Positions 38,743 through 48,825 of a DNA stretch of 64,000 nt are shown piece after piece; positions within the stretch are counted from its first letter, which is position 1, and every line of letters starts with the position of its first letter. A model generated the notes under the pieces. The model saw nothing but the letters and a program-made list of their open reading frames with translations, was not told where the DNA came from and made no database searches. The position numbers and the translations under genes are program-made. Source of the stretch: Cerasicoccus maritimus (GTDB lineage: Bacteria > Verrucomicrobiota > Verrucomicrobiia > Opitutales > Cerasicoccaceae); the NCBI GenBank assembly GCA_031296935.1, contig JAVDPD010000005.1:62001-126000 (forward strand), given 5' to 3'.

Positions 38743-39024
38743 TCAATCGTCTTCCAGGTGGTCGGCGAGGCCGAGGCGACGGCGCACTTCGGGTTCTTCC
38801 GCGACTTCGTCAACGAATTCATCCACGCTAAAATCCGCCACCACGAAGTCGCCGTATTCGAAGGTCGGCGTGAGCGATTGGCCGCTGATTTCGATCATCC
38901 GCTGCATGTTGCTGCGGCTGCGGGTTACATCGCGCACATCCAAGTCGACACCGTGTTGTTGAAAGTAAGCGAGTGCCTCATTGCACCAGGGGCAGCCTGG
39001 TTTGATGTATATGATGGGTTTCAT
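38743..39024 (-). CDS. Glutaredoxin
   Basis: 93-residue thioredoxin-fold protein with the redox motif CPWC in IYIKPGCPWCNEALAYFQQH and the cis-proline region SLTPTFEYGDFVVADF. It reduces disulfides or glutathione adducts with glutathione. The C-terminal acidic extension (EEPEVRRRLGLADHLEDD) is slightly longer than usual. Divergent from uvrA. Confidence 0.93.
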   Translation of the reverse strand: MKPIIYIKPGCPWCNEALAYFQQHGVDLDVRDVTRSRSNMQRMIEISGQSLTPTFEYGDFVVADFSVDEFVDEVAEEPEVRRRLGLADHLEDD

Positions 39025-39114
39025 TCTTAATTAATAGTCAATCCCGCAAACCCTTGGCTGGCAACCCTAATCGGACCTTTTCGCCCCGACTTTCCCCGCA
39101 CGCAAACGCTCGAC

Positions 39115-41997
39115 ATGGCCGCTGAGAGCCCCAACGATACGCGGCTTATGGACATCCACATCAAAGGCGCGCGCGAACACAATCTCCGCAATTTGGAGCT
39201 ACGGATTCCGCGCGACAAGCTGGTGGTCGTCACGGGCGTGAGCGGATCGGGCAAGTCCTCGCTGGCCTTTGATACGCTCTACGCCGAGGGTTATCGGAAG
39301 TATGTGGAAAGCCTCTCCACGCGCGCCCGCCAGCTACTGGAGCAGGTGAAGCGGCCGGAGGTGGACTTCATTCATGGCTTGTCGCCCGTGGTGGCGATTG
39401 AGCAACGCGCGGCCGCCGGCGCGAACCCCCGCAGCACGGTGGCGACGGTCACCGAAATCGCCGACTATGCACGCCTGTTGTGGTCCGTTTGCGGCGAACA
39501 ATTTGACCCCATCGATGGTGGCAAAATCGAACGCCGTTCGCTCGATGACTGCATCCGCCGCGTTTATCAGGAGCCCGATAACTCGCGCCTCATGCTGCTC
39601 GCGCCGCTGATGACGGCCCGCGCTTCGGTGATCCGTGAAGAGATTCCCCACCTGCGCCAAAAGGGCTTCCAGCGCGTGCGCATTGCGGGGACGATTTACG
39701 AGCTGAATGATGCGGAGAAGTTCCCCAGCCAGCCCGGCGAGCTGGAGCTGGAGGTCATCGTCGACCGCATCGTTTTGCGCGAAGACCAGCGTTCACGCAT
39801 TGCCGACTCGCTGGAACTGACCTTCCACGAGGGCAAAGATCGCGCGCTGGTTTTGGCGCAGGAGAACCGTGATGCGCCGTGGAAAGAAATTCGCCTGAGC
39901 CGCGCGTTGGCGGGCTCGAAGTCGGGCGTGGTTTATGATCCGCTCACGCCGCGCCACTTCTCGTGGAACCATCCTGAGGGCGCTTGCGAAACCTGCGGTG
40001 GGGTGGGGCAGACGCGCCAATTTAATGAGCAACTGCTGGTGCCTGACCCGACGAAGTCCGTGAAGAAGGGCGCGATCAAGCCGCTGCGCCTGGGTTCCAA
40101 GGCGATGATCATTAAGCACAACGCCATCCTCAAGCAGCTGGCCGAGCAAATGCCCTTCGATCCGAATGTATCTTGGGAAGAACTGCCGCACGAAACGCGC
40201 ACGGAAATCCTCGGCGGGACCGGCGACCGGCTGTTCAGCTTTAAGCTCAAGAAGGGCAATTCCTCGCCCGAAGCCTTGCCTTGGAATGGCGTCATGGACC
40301 TGCTCGACGACATACGCCGCGAGACGTCCAGCGATGGTCTGCGCGCGCGGCTGATGGCGTATCAAGTGGCGTCCGAGTGCCCGAGCTGCCATGGACAGCG
40401 GCTCAATGCCCGGGCGCGCAATGTGCTGGTGAACGGCAAACGCTTCACTGACTTTCTATCGCAAAGTATTCACGATGCGCATGACTTTGTATCGCAAAGC
40501 TTGCTCGGCGATGAGCGTCTGAAGTCGGCGCGTGAGGCGTTGATCGGCTTGGAGCAGCGCCTTGGGTTTCTTGAAGAAGTTGGGCTCAATTACATGACCC
40601 TCGACCGCTCCTACGCAACGTTGTCTGGTGGTGAAGCGCAGCGCGTGCGCTTGGCGACGCAACTGGGGATGGGGCTGGTTGGCGTTTGCTACGTGCTCGA
40701 TGAGCCAAGCATTGGCCTGCATCCCTATGACAATGAAAAGCTGATCCAGACCATGCTCGACATGCGTAACCGCGGCAATGCGGTGGTGGTTGTCGAGCAC
40801 GATGAGGCCACGATACGTCAGGCGGACTGGTTGATCGAGCTCGGGCCCGGTGCCGGCGCGCATGGTGGGGAAATCATATTTGAGGGGACGCCCAAGGAAT
40901 GCGAGACGCACCCGAAGTCGCGCACTGGCCCGTACCTGTCCGGCCAGCGCAAGCTGATGAAGGACGTCAAGGACCGCAACGCTGACTACGGGCGCCTGAC
41001 CGTGCTCAATGCGCGGGAGCACAATTTGCAGGGGCTCAATGTGGGCTTTCCGCTGAAGCTGTTGACTGTCGTTTGCGGCGTGTCCGGCTCGGGCAAGAGC
41101 ACGCTGGTGAATGGTATTCTTGCCAAGGCCGCGTCATGGAAGCTCAATGGAGCGAAGCAAATCCCCGGCGCGCATGACGGCATCGACGGGCTGGATCATT
41201 TCAAGAGCGTGATCCGCGTGGACCAGTCGCCGATTGGCCGCAGCCCGCGCTCGAATCCTGCGACTTACACCAAGATTTTCGACCACCTGCGCGACTTGTA
41301 TGCGAAGGCCCCGCTATCGAAGGTACGCGGTTACAAGGCGAGTCGGTTTAGCTTCAACGTGCGCGGCGGGCGCTGTGAGCGGTGTCAGGGCGATGGTCAG
41401 ATCAAGCTGGATATGCAGTTCCTGGGCGATGTGTTTGTGGAGTGCCCGAGCTGCCACGGCCAGCGCTACAACCGCGAGACGCTGGAGGTGCGCTTCAAGG
41501 GCGTGAACATCGCGGAGGCGCTCGAGATGACCGTCGATGAGGCGATGGCGCTCTTTAAAAACATTCCCAAGATACACGAGCGCCTGCAAACGCTGTCGGC
41601 CGTGGGCCTGGGCTACGTGAAGCTGGGGCAGTCGGCCAACACCTTGTCTGGCGGTGAGGCACAGCGCATCAAGCTGTCGCTGGAGCTGGCCAAACGTCAG
41701 CAAGGTGAGACGCTTTACCTCCTCGACGAGCCGACCACGGGTCTGCATTGGGAAGACGTGCAAAAGCTGCTCGACCTGCTTTTTCAGCTGCGTGAAGCGG
41801 GCAACACCATTATCTTGATCGAGCACCACAGCGATGTGATTCGCCTGGCGGACTGGGTGATCGAACTTGGGCCGGGTGGGGGCGTCAATGGCGGTAAGCT
41901 GCTCTACGAAGGCAAGCCAGCAGGTCTTAAAAAAGGTTCATCGTCAAACACCGGGGGTAACGCAGTGCAAAGAAGCGGCAAAGAAATTAGAGATTAA
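39115..41997 (+). CDS. uvrA: UvrA, excinuclease ABC subunit A, with IS-encoded C-terminus
   Basis: DNA-damage recognition ATPase of nucleotide excision repair, 960 residues. The first ATPase has [20 protein letters not shown], a [16 protein letters not shown] zinc finger and [20 protein letters not shown]. The second has [56 protein letters not shown] and [17 protein letters not shown]. The last 20 codons (from 41935, GSSSNTGGN to EIRD) lie within an ISL3-type end, so the native tail was replaced. The core is intact, so activity is likely retained. Confidence 0.96.
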   Translation: MAAESPNDTRLMDIHIKGAREHNLRNLELRIPRDKLVVVTGVSGSGKSSLAFDTLYAEGYRKYVESLSTRARQLLEQVKRPEVDFIHGLSPVVAIEQRAAAGANPRSTVATVTEIADYARLLWSVCGEQFDPIDGGKIERRSLDDCIRRVYQEPDNSRLMLLAPLMTARASVIREEIPHLRQKGFQRVRIAGTIYELNDAEKFPSQPGELELEVIVDRIVLREDQRSRIADSLELTFHEGKDRALVLAQENRDAPWKEIRLSRALAGSKSGVVYDPLTPRHFSWNHPEGACETCGGVGQTRQFNEQLLVPDPTKSVKKGAIKPLRLGSKAMIIKHNAILKQLAEQMPFDPNVSWEELPHETRTEILGGTGDRLFSFKLKKGNSSPEALPWNGVMDLLDDIRRETSSDGLRARLMAYQVASECPSCHGQRLNARARNVLVNGKRFTDFLSQSIHDAHDFVSQSLLGDERLKSAREALIGLEQRLGFLEEVGLNYMTLDRSYATLSGGEAQRVRLATQLGMGLVGVCYVLDEPSIGLHPYDNEKLIQTMLDMRNRGNAVVVVEHDEATIRQADWLIELGPGAGAHGGEIIFEGTPKECETHPKSRTGPYLSGQRKLMKDVKDRNADYGRLTVLNAREHNLQGLNVGFPLKLLTVVCGVSGSGKSTLVNGILAKAASWKLNGAKQIPGAHDGIDGLDHFKSVIRVDQSPIGRSPRSNPATYTKIFDHLRDLYAKAPLSKVRGYKASRFSFNVRGGRCERCQGDGQIKLDMQFLGDVFVECPSCHGQRYNRETLEVRFKGVNIAEALEMTVDEAMALFKNIPKIHERLQTLSAVGLGYVKLGQSANTLSGGEAQRIKLSLELAKRQQGETLYLLDEPTTGLHWEDVQKLLDLLFQLREAGNTIILIEHHSDVIRLADWVIELGPGGGVNGGKLLYEGKPAGLKKGSSSNTGGNAVQRSGKEIRD

Positions 41998-42030
41998 GGT
42001 CATCGGCCATCCCATAGCACTGCTTTAAGG
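41935..42030 (+). mobile_element. ISL3-type left-end fragment fused to uvrA
   Basis: GGTTCATCGTCAAACACCGG and the next roughly 80 bp match the first part of the element at 24737, including GTGCAAAGAAGCGG. It is preceded by an AAAAAA run, as other copies are preceded by T/A runs. No right end was found, so it is a fragment. Confidence 0.7.
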
Positions 42031-42167
42031 ATGGCGAGGTTGAGTATTTAACCGGGTTGCGGGGTGCTTATTGCCTGATGTTAGTTTGAGGATTTGGATG
42101 CTTTCGGGTGTTATGTGCCATGTGCTGTCCCATGATTCAAGGTGCTAAACCGGGCAGATACGAGACG

Positions 42168-42293
42168 ATGGCTGAACTCTATCAGGGCCTCTCTGCGTTC
42201 CTCCGCTAATACAACGCTCGCAAAGACCAGACACAGGGCATCAGTTCGCAATACAAGTATCGCAGCGGTTTTGAAATGAAGGGCACCGCGTGA
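42168..42293 (+). pseudogene. IS3-type transposase (OrfB) C-terminal remnant
   Basis: The translation MAELYQGLSAFLR-stop-YNARKDQTQGI and QYKYRSGFEMK resembles the end of IS3-family integrase-core proteins (pattern L..GLSAYL.FYN..R.HQ..). An internal TAA breaks it. It is short, so the call is tentative. Confidence 0.45.
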
Positions 42294-42315
42294 GAAAGAA
42301 TCCACTACTGCTGCC

Positions 42316-42504
42316 GTGGCTTCGCTCCAGCCTTCCGAACCTTTAAATAAGAAGGGTGAAGGCTGTTTCAATGCAACTGCAGAAGAACGGAACGAACTGG
42401 CATTCTGCCTCCCGAAGCTGCGTGAGCACAAGATTTCGCTGGCTGTGGCGGTCGAGTTCGCCATCAAGCGTCTTCGGCCTATGGCGGCTAGAGAATTCAG
42501 TTAA
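42316..42504 (+). CDS. Short hypothetical ORF, possible recombinase N-terminal fragment
   Basis: 62 residues ending LREHKISLAVAVEFAIKRLR, which vaguely resembles the N-terminus of some tyrosine recombinases. It sits among IS remnants and has no visible partner or good ribosome-binding site. It may be non-functional. Confidence 0.25.
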   Translation: MASLQPSEPLNKKGEGCFNATAEERNELAFCLPKLREHKISLAVAVEFAIKRLRPMAAREFS

Positions 42505-42641
42505 TAATGGCTTGAGGTTGAAAAATGGCCCAATCGTAGCTTCATTTTTCAAAATTTATGGAACCTTTACTATTTGAGAATCGGTCTCGTCATATTTTCG
42601 TTTGCGTCCAGCCGAGAACCCATCTTTAACCACCTAAGAAT

Positions 42642-43199
42642 ATGGCTACGGAGAACAATTTCGCCTACAACAGCAAGATCGAAGGGGACCTTGTCGTCAC
42701 CAAGCTGGACACGGCAATCAACTGGATTCGCAAGCACTCGGTTTGGCCCATGCCTATGGGCTTGGCCTGCTGTGCTATCGAGCTCATGGCCGCGGGCGGT
42801 TCCCGTTTCGACATCAGCCGTTTCGGCATGGAAGTCATGCGTTTTTCGCCACGTCAGGCGGACTGCATGATCGTTTCCGGAACGGTAACCTACAAAATGG
42901 CAGAGGTGGTGCGTCGCATTTACGACCAAATGGCCGAGCCGAAGTGGGTGGTCGCTATGGGCGCTTGCGCGTCCTCTGGCGGCATGTATCGCTCTTACGC
43001 TGTGCTGCAAGGCGTCGACCGCATCGTGCCGGTGGATGTCTACATCAGCGGTTGCCCTCCACGTCCCGAAGCACTGCTTGACGGCATGATTAAGATTCAG
43101 GACAAAATTCAACGCGAACCATCAGTGAAAAATCTGTTGGATCGGGACATGCACAAAGCTCCCGAAAAGAAAACCACGACGGCTCCCGCCCACGCGTAA
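42642..43199 (+). CDS. nuoB: NADH-quinone oxidoreductase subunit B
   Basis: Peripheral-arm subunit that carries the last iron-sulfur cluster (N2) before quinone. The four ligand cysteines are in [25 protein letters not shown] and [13 protein letters not shown]. The 185 residues include a Lys/Thr/Ala-rich C-terminal tail. It is the first gene of the nuo operon here; nuoA, normally first, is not present upstream. nuoC follows after 33 bp. Confidence 0.97.
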   Translation: MATENNFAYNSKIEGDLVVTKLDTAINWIRKHSVWPMPMGLACCAIELMAAGGSRFDISRFGMEVMRFSPRQADCMIVSGTVTYKMAEVVRRIYDQMAEPKWVVAMGACASSGGMYRSYAVLQGVDRIVPVDVYISGCPPRPEALLDGMIKIQDKIQREPSVKNLLDRDMHKAPEKKTTTAPAHA

Positions 43200-43232
43200 G
43201 CGTTCAACGGAACTAACATAGCTGACTGCGAT

Positions 43233-43856
43233 ATGGAATCCGCGCTAGTCGAAGAACTGATCAAAAAATTTGAAGGGTCGACTCAACGTGAGTCGCTAGA
43301 TATCCCGGCGGCCAATGTGCCGGCGGACCTCCTGCTCAGCGTCGCCGAATGGCTGCGCAACGAACAGGGGTTCGACCTGCTCATGGACGTCACGGCGATT
43401 GACTGGTCCGAGGACGTCTCACCGCGCTTCACCGGTATCTACCACTTTGCCAGCTCCACGAAGCATAATTACATCCGCATCGCGGCAGACTGCGAGGACG
43501 ACGTCGAGCCCGAGCTGCCTACGCTGGCTAAGCTTTACCCAGCCGCCAATTGGCATGAGCGCGAGACGTATGACCTGCTCGGCATTCGCTACAAGGGCCA
43601 CCCGGACCTGCGCCGCATTCTCATGTGGGACGACTATCCGTATTTCCCGCTCCGCAAGGAGTTCCCGCTGGCAGGCATCGAAACGGAATTCCCCGCTGCT
43701 GACGTGGCCGAGGCTGCTGGCGGTGCCAAGGTGATTCCCGCTCCGATGATGGGCGGTCCATTCCACGCTCCGCAAACTGGCGCCATGTCCAAGCGCGAGC
43801 CTCGCGCTGCTGACCAAAGCTGGAACGAAGAGAAACCCAAGCCAAACAACGACTAA
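43233..43856 (+). CDS. nuoC: NADH-quinone oxidoreductase subunit C
   Basis: 30-kDa-type subunit of the peripheral arm, 207 residues. The signature is ERETYDLLGIRYKGHPDLRR followed by ILMWDDYPYFPLRKEFPL. Separate from nuoD (not fused as in E. coli). A disordered Pro/Glu/Lys tail ends the protein. The stop is one base before nuoD. Confidence 0.96.
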   Translation: MESALVEELIKKFEGSTQRESLDIPAANVPADLLLSVAEWLRNEQGFDLLMDVTAIDWSEDVSPRFTGIYHFASSTKHNYIRIAADCEDDVEPELPTLAKLYPAANWHERETYDLLGIRYKGHPDLRRILMWDDYPYFPLRKEFPLAGIETEFPAADVAEAAGGAKVIPAPMMGGPFHAPQTGAMSKREPRAADQSWNEEKPKPNND

Positions 43857-43857
43857 G

Positions 43858-45099
43858 ATGGCTAGCGAAACTGAAATTTCCTACGGCGACATCGCCGGAC
43901 GCGCTGCTCAATACGACAAGGATGAGCTTCGCGGCGAAGAAATGGTCCTTAACATGGGCCCGTCTCACCCGGCGACTCACGGCGTGCTGCGTCTCAAGCT
44001 GAAGCTCGACGGCGACATCATTTCCGGTTGTGACCCGGTGATTGGTTATCTGCATCGCGGCGACGAAAAGCTTGCCGAGAACATGACCTACAACCAGTTC
44101 GTGCCTTACACGGACCGCCTCGACTACCTGGCGCCGCTCGCCAATAACGTGGCTTACGCCATCGCGGTTGAGCGCCTCGCTGGCATCGATGTGCCGGAGC
44201 GCTGCAAGGCAATCCGCATTATTTGCTGCGAGCTGGCCCGTATCTCCTCCCACTTGTTGGGACTAGGCGTTTACGGCATGGACACTGGCGCGCTGACCAC
44301 GTTCATGTATACCTTCACCGAGCGCGAAAAGCTTTACACGCTCTTTGAAGAACTGACCGGTGCCCGCTTCACCACCAGCTACACGCGCATCGGAGGCCTG
44401 ACCCGCGATATGCCCGATGGCTGGATGGGCCGCGTCAATCACTTCTGTAACCAGCTGATCCCGGTGGTTGACGAGCTGGACAAGCTCCTTACGCGTAACC
44501 GCATCTTCATGGATCGCACGCGTGATATCGGCATCATCTCCAAGGAAGACGCCTTGGCCTGGGGCCTCACCGGCGCCAACCTGCGCGCATCTGGCCATGA
44601 CCTTGATATCCGCAAGGCCCAACCTTATTGCGGATACGAAAACTATGATTTCGATGTGCCGATCGGGTCCGCCGGCGACTGCTACGACCGTTATCTGGTC
44701 CGCATGGAAGAGCTGCGCCAAAGCATTCGCATCGTCCAGCAGGCGATTGCCAAGATGCCCGATGGCCTCTGGTACAACGACGAAGCGAAAAAGATCTTCA
44801 AGCCGCAGAAGGACAAGGTCCTCACGAGCATGGAAGAGCTGATTCAGAACTTCATGATCGTCACCGAGGGTCCTCAGATTCCGGCGGGCGAAGTTTACTT
44901 TGAAGCTGAAAACCCGAAGGGTGTTTTGGCGTTCTTCATCCACAGCAAGGGTGGGGGCGTGCCGTATCGTTTGAAGATTCGCGGTCCTTCCTTCTGTTCG
45001 CTCAGCATCCTCGAGCACCTCTGCCCGGGCCACATGATGAGTGACGTGCCGGTTATCCTAGGCAGCCTCGACTTCGTGATGGGGGAATGCGATCGATAA
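43858..45099 (+). CDS. nuoD: NADH-quinone oxidoreductase subunit D
   Basis: 49-kDa subunit that forms the quinone-binding site with NuoB. Signatures are MGPSHPATHGVLRLKLKLDG, IGYLHRGDEKLAENMTYNQF and PYTDRLDYLAPLANN, with the C-terminal HMMSDVPVILGSLDFVMGEC. 413 residues, normal length. The roughly 90-bp gap to nuoE contains an AT-rich inverted repeat. Confidence 0.97.
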   Translation: MASETEISYGDIAGRAAQYDKDELRGEEMVLNMGPSHPATHGVLRLKLKLDGDIISGCDPVIGYLHRGDEKLAENMTYNQFVPYTDRLDYLAPLANNVAYAIAVERLAGIDVPERCKAIRIICCELARISSHLLGLGVYGMDTGALTTFMYTFTEREKLYTLFEELTGARFTTSYTRIGGLTRDMPDGWMGRVNHFCNQLIPVVDELDKLLTRNRIFMDRTRDIGIISKEDALAWGLTGANLRASGHDLDIRKAQPYCGYENYDFDVPIGSAGDCYDRYLVRMEELRQSIRIVQQAIAKMPDGLWYNDEAKKIFKPQKDKVLTSMEELIQNFMIVTEGPQIPAGEVYFEAENPKGVLAFFIHSKGGGVPYRLKIRGPSFCSLSILEHLCPGHMMSDVPVILGSLDFVMGECDR

Positions 45100-45103
45100 G
45101 AAT

Positions 45104-45160
45104 TCAGAATTAAGGATGTGCAGCGCAAAAAGCACATTGAACCACATCCGTTTTGAATTT
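45104..45160. repeat. AT-rich inverted repeat between nuoD and nuoE
   Basis: The arm with AATTCA...GGATGTG (about 45104-45120) pairs with CACATCC...TGAATT (about 45143-45160), and TTTTGAATTTTG-type words follow. It could slow or partly stop transcription within the operon, or be a repetitive insertion. Confidence 0.5.
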
Positions 45161-45186
45161 TGTATTTTGAATTTTGATTTTCATCC

Positions 45187-45723
45187 ATGGAACTTTCCGC
45201 AGAAACGACTGAAAAAATCGACAAGCTGATTCCGCGCTATCCGGACAAGCGCAGCTGCACGATGCCGCTGTGCCACCTGATACAGGAGGAGAAGGGCTAC
45301 CTGTCCAAGGAGTCCGTCGAGTGGATTGCTCAGCGCTTGGACATCCAGCCGATGCAGGTTTGGGAAGTCGTGACTTTCTACCCGATGTTCCGCCGTGAAC
45401 CGATCGGCAAAGTCCACGTCAAAGTCTGCCGCACCTTGTCATGCGCACTGAAGGGCTCCTACAAGACCTGCGAGAAGCTCGAATCAGCACTCGACTGCAA
45501 GCGCGGCGAAACCTCGATTGACGGCAAGTTCACCATTGAGTTCGTGGAGTGCATTGCGGACTGCGGTTACGCGCCGGTGGTGCAGGTCGATGACAAGCTC
45601 TATGAAAACGTCACGCCCGACGAGGCGACTGACACGCTGATCGATAAAATTAAACGCATGGCCGAAGGCGAAGCGGTCGACGAAGCGCCAGACGGCGTCG
45701 CGCACCCCGCATTCAAGGGCTAA
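45187..45723 (+). CDS. nuoE: NADH-quinone oxidoreductase subunit E
   Basis: 24-kDa subunit with the [2Fe-2S] cluster N1a. Ligand cysteines are in VCRTLSCALKGS and ECIADCGYAPVVQVDDKLYE. 178 residues with a C-terminal acidic tail. It works with NuoF and NuoG as the NADH-dehydrogenase module. Confidence 0.96.
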   Translation: MELSAETTEKIDKLIPRYPDKRSCTMPLCHLIQEEKGYLSKESVEWIAQRLDIQPMQVWEVVTFYPMFRREPIGKVHVKVCRTLSCALKGSYKTCEKLESALDCKRGETSIDGKFTIEFVECIADCGYAPVVQVDDKLYENVTPDEATDTLIDKIKRMAEGEAVDEAPDGVAHPAFKG

Positions 45724-45746
45724 CCCGGAAACTACTGACTGAAGTC

Positions 45747-47105
45747 ATGGCGATTACTCAACGCAGAATGATTTACAAGCATGTCGACGAGGAAGGCTAC
45801 TCGAACGACATCGAATGCTACATTAAGAACGGCGGCTATGAGATCCTGAAAAAGGCCGTTCAAGCCAAGCCCGAAGATCTCCGCCAAGAAGTGCTCGACT
45901 CCGGCCTCCGAGGCCGTGGTGGCGCAGGCTTCCCGACCGGCATGAAGTGGAAGTTCCTCGACTTCAAGTCCGGCAAGCCGATCTACCTCGTTTGCAATGC
46001 GGACGAATCAGAGCCCGGCACCTACAAGGACCGCCAGCTGATTTATCAGGACCCGCACCAACTGATTGAAGGCATGATGATTTCCGCCTTCGCCATTGGC
46101 GCGAAGCAGGCCTTCATCTACATCCGCGGCGAATTCATTAACGGCGCGCGCATTTTGGAGAAGGCCATTGAAGAAGCTCGCGCTAAGAATTTCCTCGGCG
46201 ACGACATCCTGGGTTCTGGTTACTCCTGCGACCTCGTTGTCCACCGTGGCGGTGGCGCATACATTTGCGGTGAAGAAACCGGCCTGATCGAATCGCTCGA
46301 AGGCAAGCGTGGCTACCCGCGCATTAAGCCGCCTTACTTCCCGGCAGCACTCGGCCTCTACATGTGCCCGACGATCGTGAACAACGTTGAAACGCTCTGC
46401 TGGGTCCGCCACATTATCGAGCTTGGTGGCAAGAAGTTTGCGGAAATCGGCGTTAAGGGCGACAGCGGCACGCACATCATCGGCGTCAGCGGTCTCGTGC
46501 AAAAGCCCGGCTATTTCGAAATCGAAGCCGGCGCACACACCCTCGGCGAAATTCTTTACGACGGCTGCGGTGGCCCGCTGCCCGGTCGCAAGTTCAAGGC
46601 GGTCATCCCCGGTGGTCTTTCGATGAAGATCCTCAAGTGGGGCGAGCGCTGGAAGGGCAAGCACCCGAACTCCGGCGAAGACTACGACTGGGGTGTTGAA
46701 GACATCCCGCTGGACTCGGTTAGCATGGGCCTTTGTGGCACCGCGCTTTCCACTGGCGGCGCGATGATCATGGACGACTCCACGGACATGCTCGAAGCGA
46801 TGGCGAACATCAACGCTTTCTACGCCCACGAGTCTTGCGGCCAGTGCACGCCTTGCCGCGAAGGATCCTTGTGGATGCACAAGCTTTCCAAGCGCATGAC
46901 CGATGGCAAAGCCCGCGAAGAAGACGTGCCGCTCCTGCTCGATATTGCCGATCAGATTGCCGGTCGCACGATTTGCGCCCACGGTGAAGCCGCCGCCTGG
47001 CCCGTCCAGAGCGCCGTTCCGAAGTTTAAAGACGAATATCTCGACAAGATTAAGAAACAGGCCAACGGTGAGCGTTATAATGCCGCAGGCTTCCCTCTGA
47101 TCTGA
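45747..47105 (+). CDS. nuoF: NADH-quinone oxidoreductase subunit F
   Basis: FMN- and NADH-binding 51-kDa subunit, 452 residues. The FMN/NADH site contains LRGRGGAGFPTGMKWKFLD and CNADESEPGTYKDRQL. The [4Fe-4S] cluster N3 is bound by ESCGQCTPCREG plus the later cysteine in RTICAHGEAAAWP. nuoG follows 7 bp later. A 383-codon open frame on the opposite strand is a shadow. Confidence 0.97.
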   Translation: MAITQRRMIYKHVDEEGYSNDIECYIKNGGYEILKKAVQAKPEDLRQEVLDSGLRGRGGAGFPTGMKWKFLDFKSGKPIYLVCNADESEPGTYKDRQLIYQDPHQLIEGMMISAFAIGAKQAFIYIRGEFINGARILEKAIEEARAKNFLGDDILGSGYSCDLVVHRGGGAYICGEETGLIESLEGKRGYPRIKPPYFPAALGLYMCPTIVNNVETLCWVRHIIELGGKKFAEIGVKGDSGTHIIGVSGLVQKPGYFEIEAGAHTLGEILYDGCGGPLPGRKFKAVIPGGLSMKILKWGERWKGKHPNSGEDYDWGVEDIPLDSVSMGLCGTALSTGGAMIMDDSTDMLEAMANINAFYAHESCGQCTPCREGSLWMHKLSKRMTDGKAREEDVPLLLDIADQIAGRTICAHGEAAAWPVQSAVPKFKDEYLDKIKKQANGERYNAAGFPLI

Positions 47106-47112
47106 TTTTCTC

Positions 47113-48822
47113 ATGGCTGACAGCGAAACCAATTTGGTGACGATTAACATCGACGGCAACGAGCACAGCGTGCCGAACGGGATGAATCTCGTGGACGCGT
47201 GCGAGAGTGTCGGGGTGGAGATCCCTCACTATTGCTACCACCCGAAGCTTTCCGTGGCGGGCAACTGCCGCATGTGCCTCGTGGAAATGGGCATGCCGAT
47301 GCGCGACCGCGCCACGGGTGAACCCGTGCTCGACGATGACGGCGTGCAAAAGATCGGCTGGATGCCGAAGCCGGCGATCGCCTGCGCATCCAAGACGATG
47401 CCCGGTCTGCACCTCAAAACCAAGTCGGACCTGACCAAGGAATGTCGCGAAGGCGTCATGGAATTCCTTCTGGTTAACCACCCGCTGGACTGCCCGATTT
47501 GCGACCAAGCCGGTGAGTGCCGACTTCAGGAATTTGCCACCGATTACGGCCGTGGCTTTAGCCGCTATGTGGAAGAGAAAAACGTGAAGCCCAAGCGCAC
47601 CAAGCTCGGGCCGCGGGTTACGCTCGACGACGAGCGCTGCATCCTCTGCTCCCGTTGCGTTCGCTTCTGCGACGAGATCGACGAAAATCCGGTCCTCGGC
47701 TTCACCGAGCGCGGCAGCTACAACACCTTGACCTGCTTCCCCGGCACTCAGCTGGACAGTAATTACTCGCTCAACACGGTCGACCTTTGCCCGGTTGGCG
47801 CGCTGACCAGCACGGACTTCCGTTTCAAGATGCGCGTGTGGTTCCTGAAGCCGACGCCGAGCATCTGCACCGAGTCCAGCGCTGGTGTAAACACCGAAGT
47901 CTGGTCTCGTGAAGGCGTCATCTACCGCATCACACCGCGTCGCAATGACTTGGTCAATGACACGTGGATGGCTGACACCGGTCGCGCGCTTTATCATCAG
48001 GTTGAAGCCGAAAACCGCATGAAGAGCTTCCGTGTGGATGGCAACAGGGCCAGCATCGGCGAAGCGACACAGCGCGTTCGCGAGCTGATGAGCGTTGGCC
48101 CGGTTGCTTACGTTGGCTCCGGCCAAATGAGCGTGGAAGAGCAGTGGATGCTCCGCAAGCTGGCGGAAGTCGAGCCCGGTGCCGTTCATTTTGTTTACCA
48201 CCAAGGGGAGGGCGATGACCGCCTGATTTCCAAGGACAAGACCCCGAACTTGCGTGGTGGTCTGTTGACCGGCCTGCTCAAGACTTTGCCAGAAACGCAC
48301 CTGCACGCGCTTCGCGACCAGCTCGAAAAGGGCGAAGTGAAAACCATAGTGTGCTTTGGCGAAGATCTCGTGAAGGCTGGCATTGGTCCGGATCTTCTCA
48401 AGAAGGCCAACATCATTTACCTGGGCTCGCACCGCAACGATACCACCGACATTGCCCGCGTGTTAATTCCGACGCTGACGGTGTTCGAGCGCTCAGGTTC
48501 GTTCGTCAACCAGCAGTTCCGCTTGCAGAAGTTTGCCCAATGCGTACCCGGACCTGCTGGCCTCCTGCCGACCACCGCGTTGCTCGCCCGCATTATCAGC
48601 GAAATCAAGGGCGACGCCTACACCGCGCCGAGCAACCCAATGCTGTGGCGTGAGATGGGGCTCGCGATTGAACAATTTGCCGGCGTGGAGTTTGCCAAAA
48701 TTCCCGCCACTGGTCTTGAACTCGACAGCTCAGCTTTTGCCCAGCTTCCATTCGTGGAAGAAAAGGGCTGGCACTACGAGCCTGCCGCCGAACCAGCCGG
48801 AGCTGAAAGCTCAGCCCACTAA
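47113..48822 (+). CDS. nuoG: NADH-quinone oxidoreductase subunit G (short form)
   Basis: Iron-sulfur subunit of the NADH module, 569 residues, shorter than E. coli NuoG. The N-terminal [2Fe-2S] domain has cysteines in IPHYCYHPKLSVAGNCRMC and ACASKTMPG. The [4Fe-4S] clusters are carried by HPLDCPICDQAGECRLQ and CILCSRCVRFCDEI. The C-terminal molybdopterin-oxidoreductase-like domain is reduced to about 300 residues (from STDFRFKMRVW). Confidence 0.94.
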   Translation: MADSETNLVTINIDGNEHSVPNGMNLVDACESVGVEIPHYCYHPKLSVAGNCRMCLVEMGMPMRDRATGEPVLDDDGVQKIGWMPKPAIACASKTMPGLHLKTKSDLTKECREGVMEFLLVNHPLDCPICDQAGECRLQEFATDYGRGFSRYVEEKNVKPKRTKLGPRVTLDDERCILCSRCVRFCDEIDENPVLGFTERGSYNTLTCFPGTQLDSNYSLNTVDLCPVGALTSTDFRFKMRVWFLKPTPSICTESSAGVNTEVWSREGVIYRITPRRNDLVNDTWMADTGRALYHQVEAENRMKSFRVDGNRASIGEATQRVRELMSVGPVAYVGSGQMSVEEQWMLRKLAEVEPGAVHFVYHQGEGDDRLISKDKTPNLRGGLLTGLLKTLPETHLHALRDQLEKGEVKTIVCFGEDLVKAGIGPDLLKKANIIYLGSHRNDTTDIARVLIPTLTVFERSGSFVNQQFRLQKFAQCVPGPAGLLPTTALLARIISEIKGDAYTAPSNPMLWREMGLAIEQFAGVEFAKIPATGLELDSSAFAQLPFVEEKGWHYEPAAEPAGAESSAH

Positions 48823-48825
48823 GCC

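Larger units (their letters stand above)
42031..42641. other. Gap before nuoB with IS remnants and no nuoA
   Basis: The stretch holds an IS3-type transposase tail (42168-42293), a 62-codon frame of unknown origin (42316-42504) and no sequence resembling NuoA, which usually precedes nuoB. Nothing else was recognised. Confidence 0.5.

Noticed and set aside
42515..42595. Possible sigma-70 promoter before nuoB (TACTAT as -10)
   Set aside because: No -35 at acceptable spacing and quality could be found, so it is not listed as a feature.
46008..48432. Long antisense open frames over nuoF and nuoG (383 and 460 codons)
   Set aside because: Both lie opposite well-conserved nuo genes and result from GC-rich third positions.
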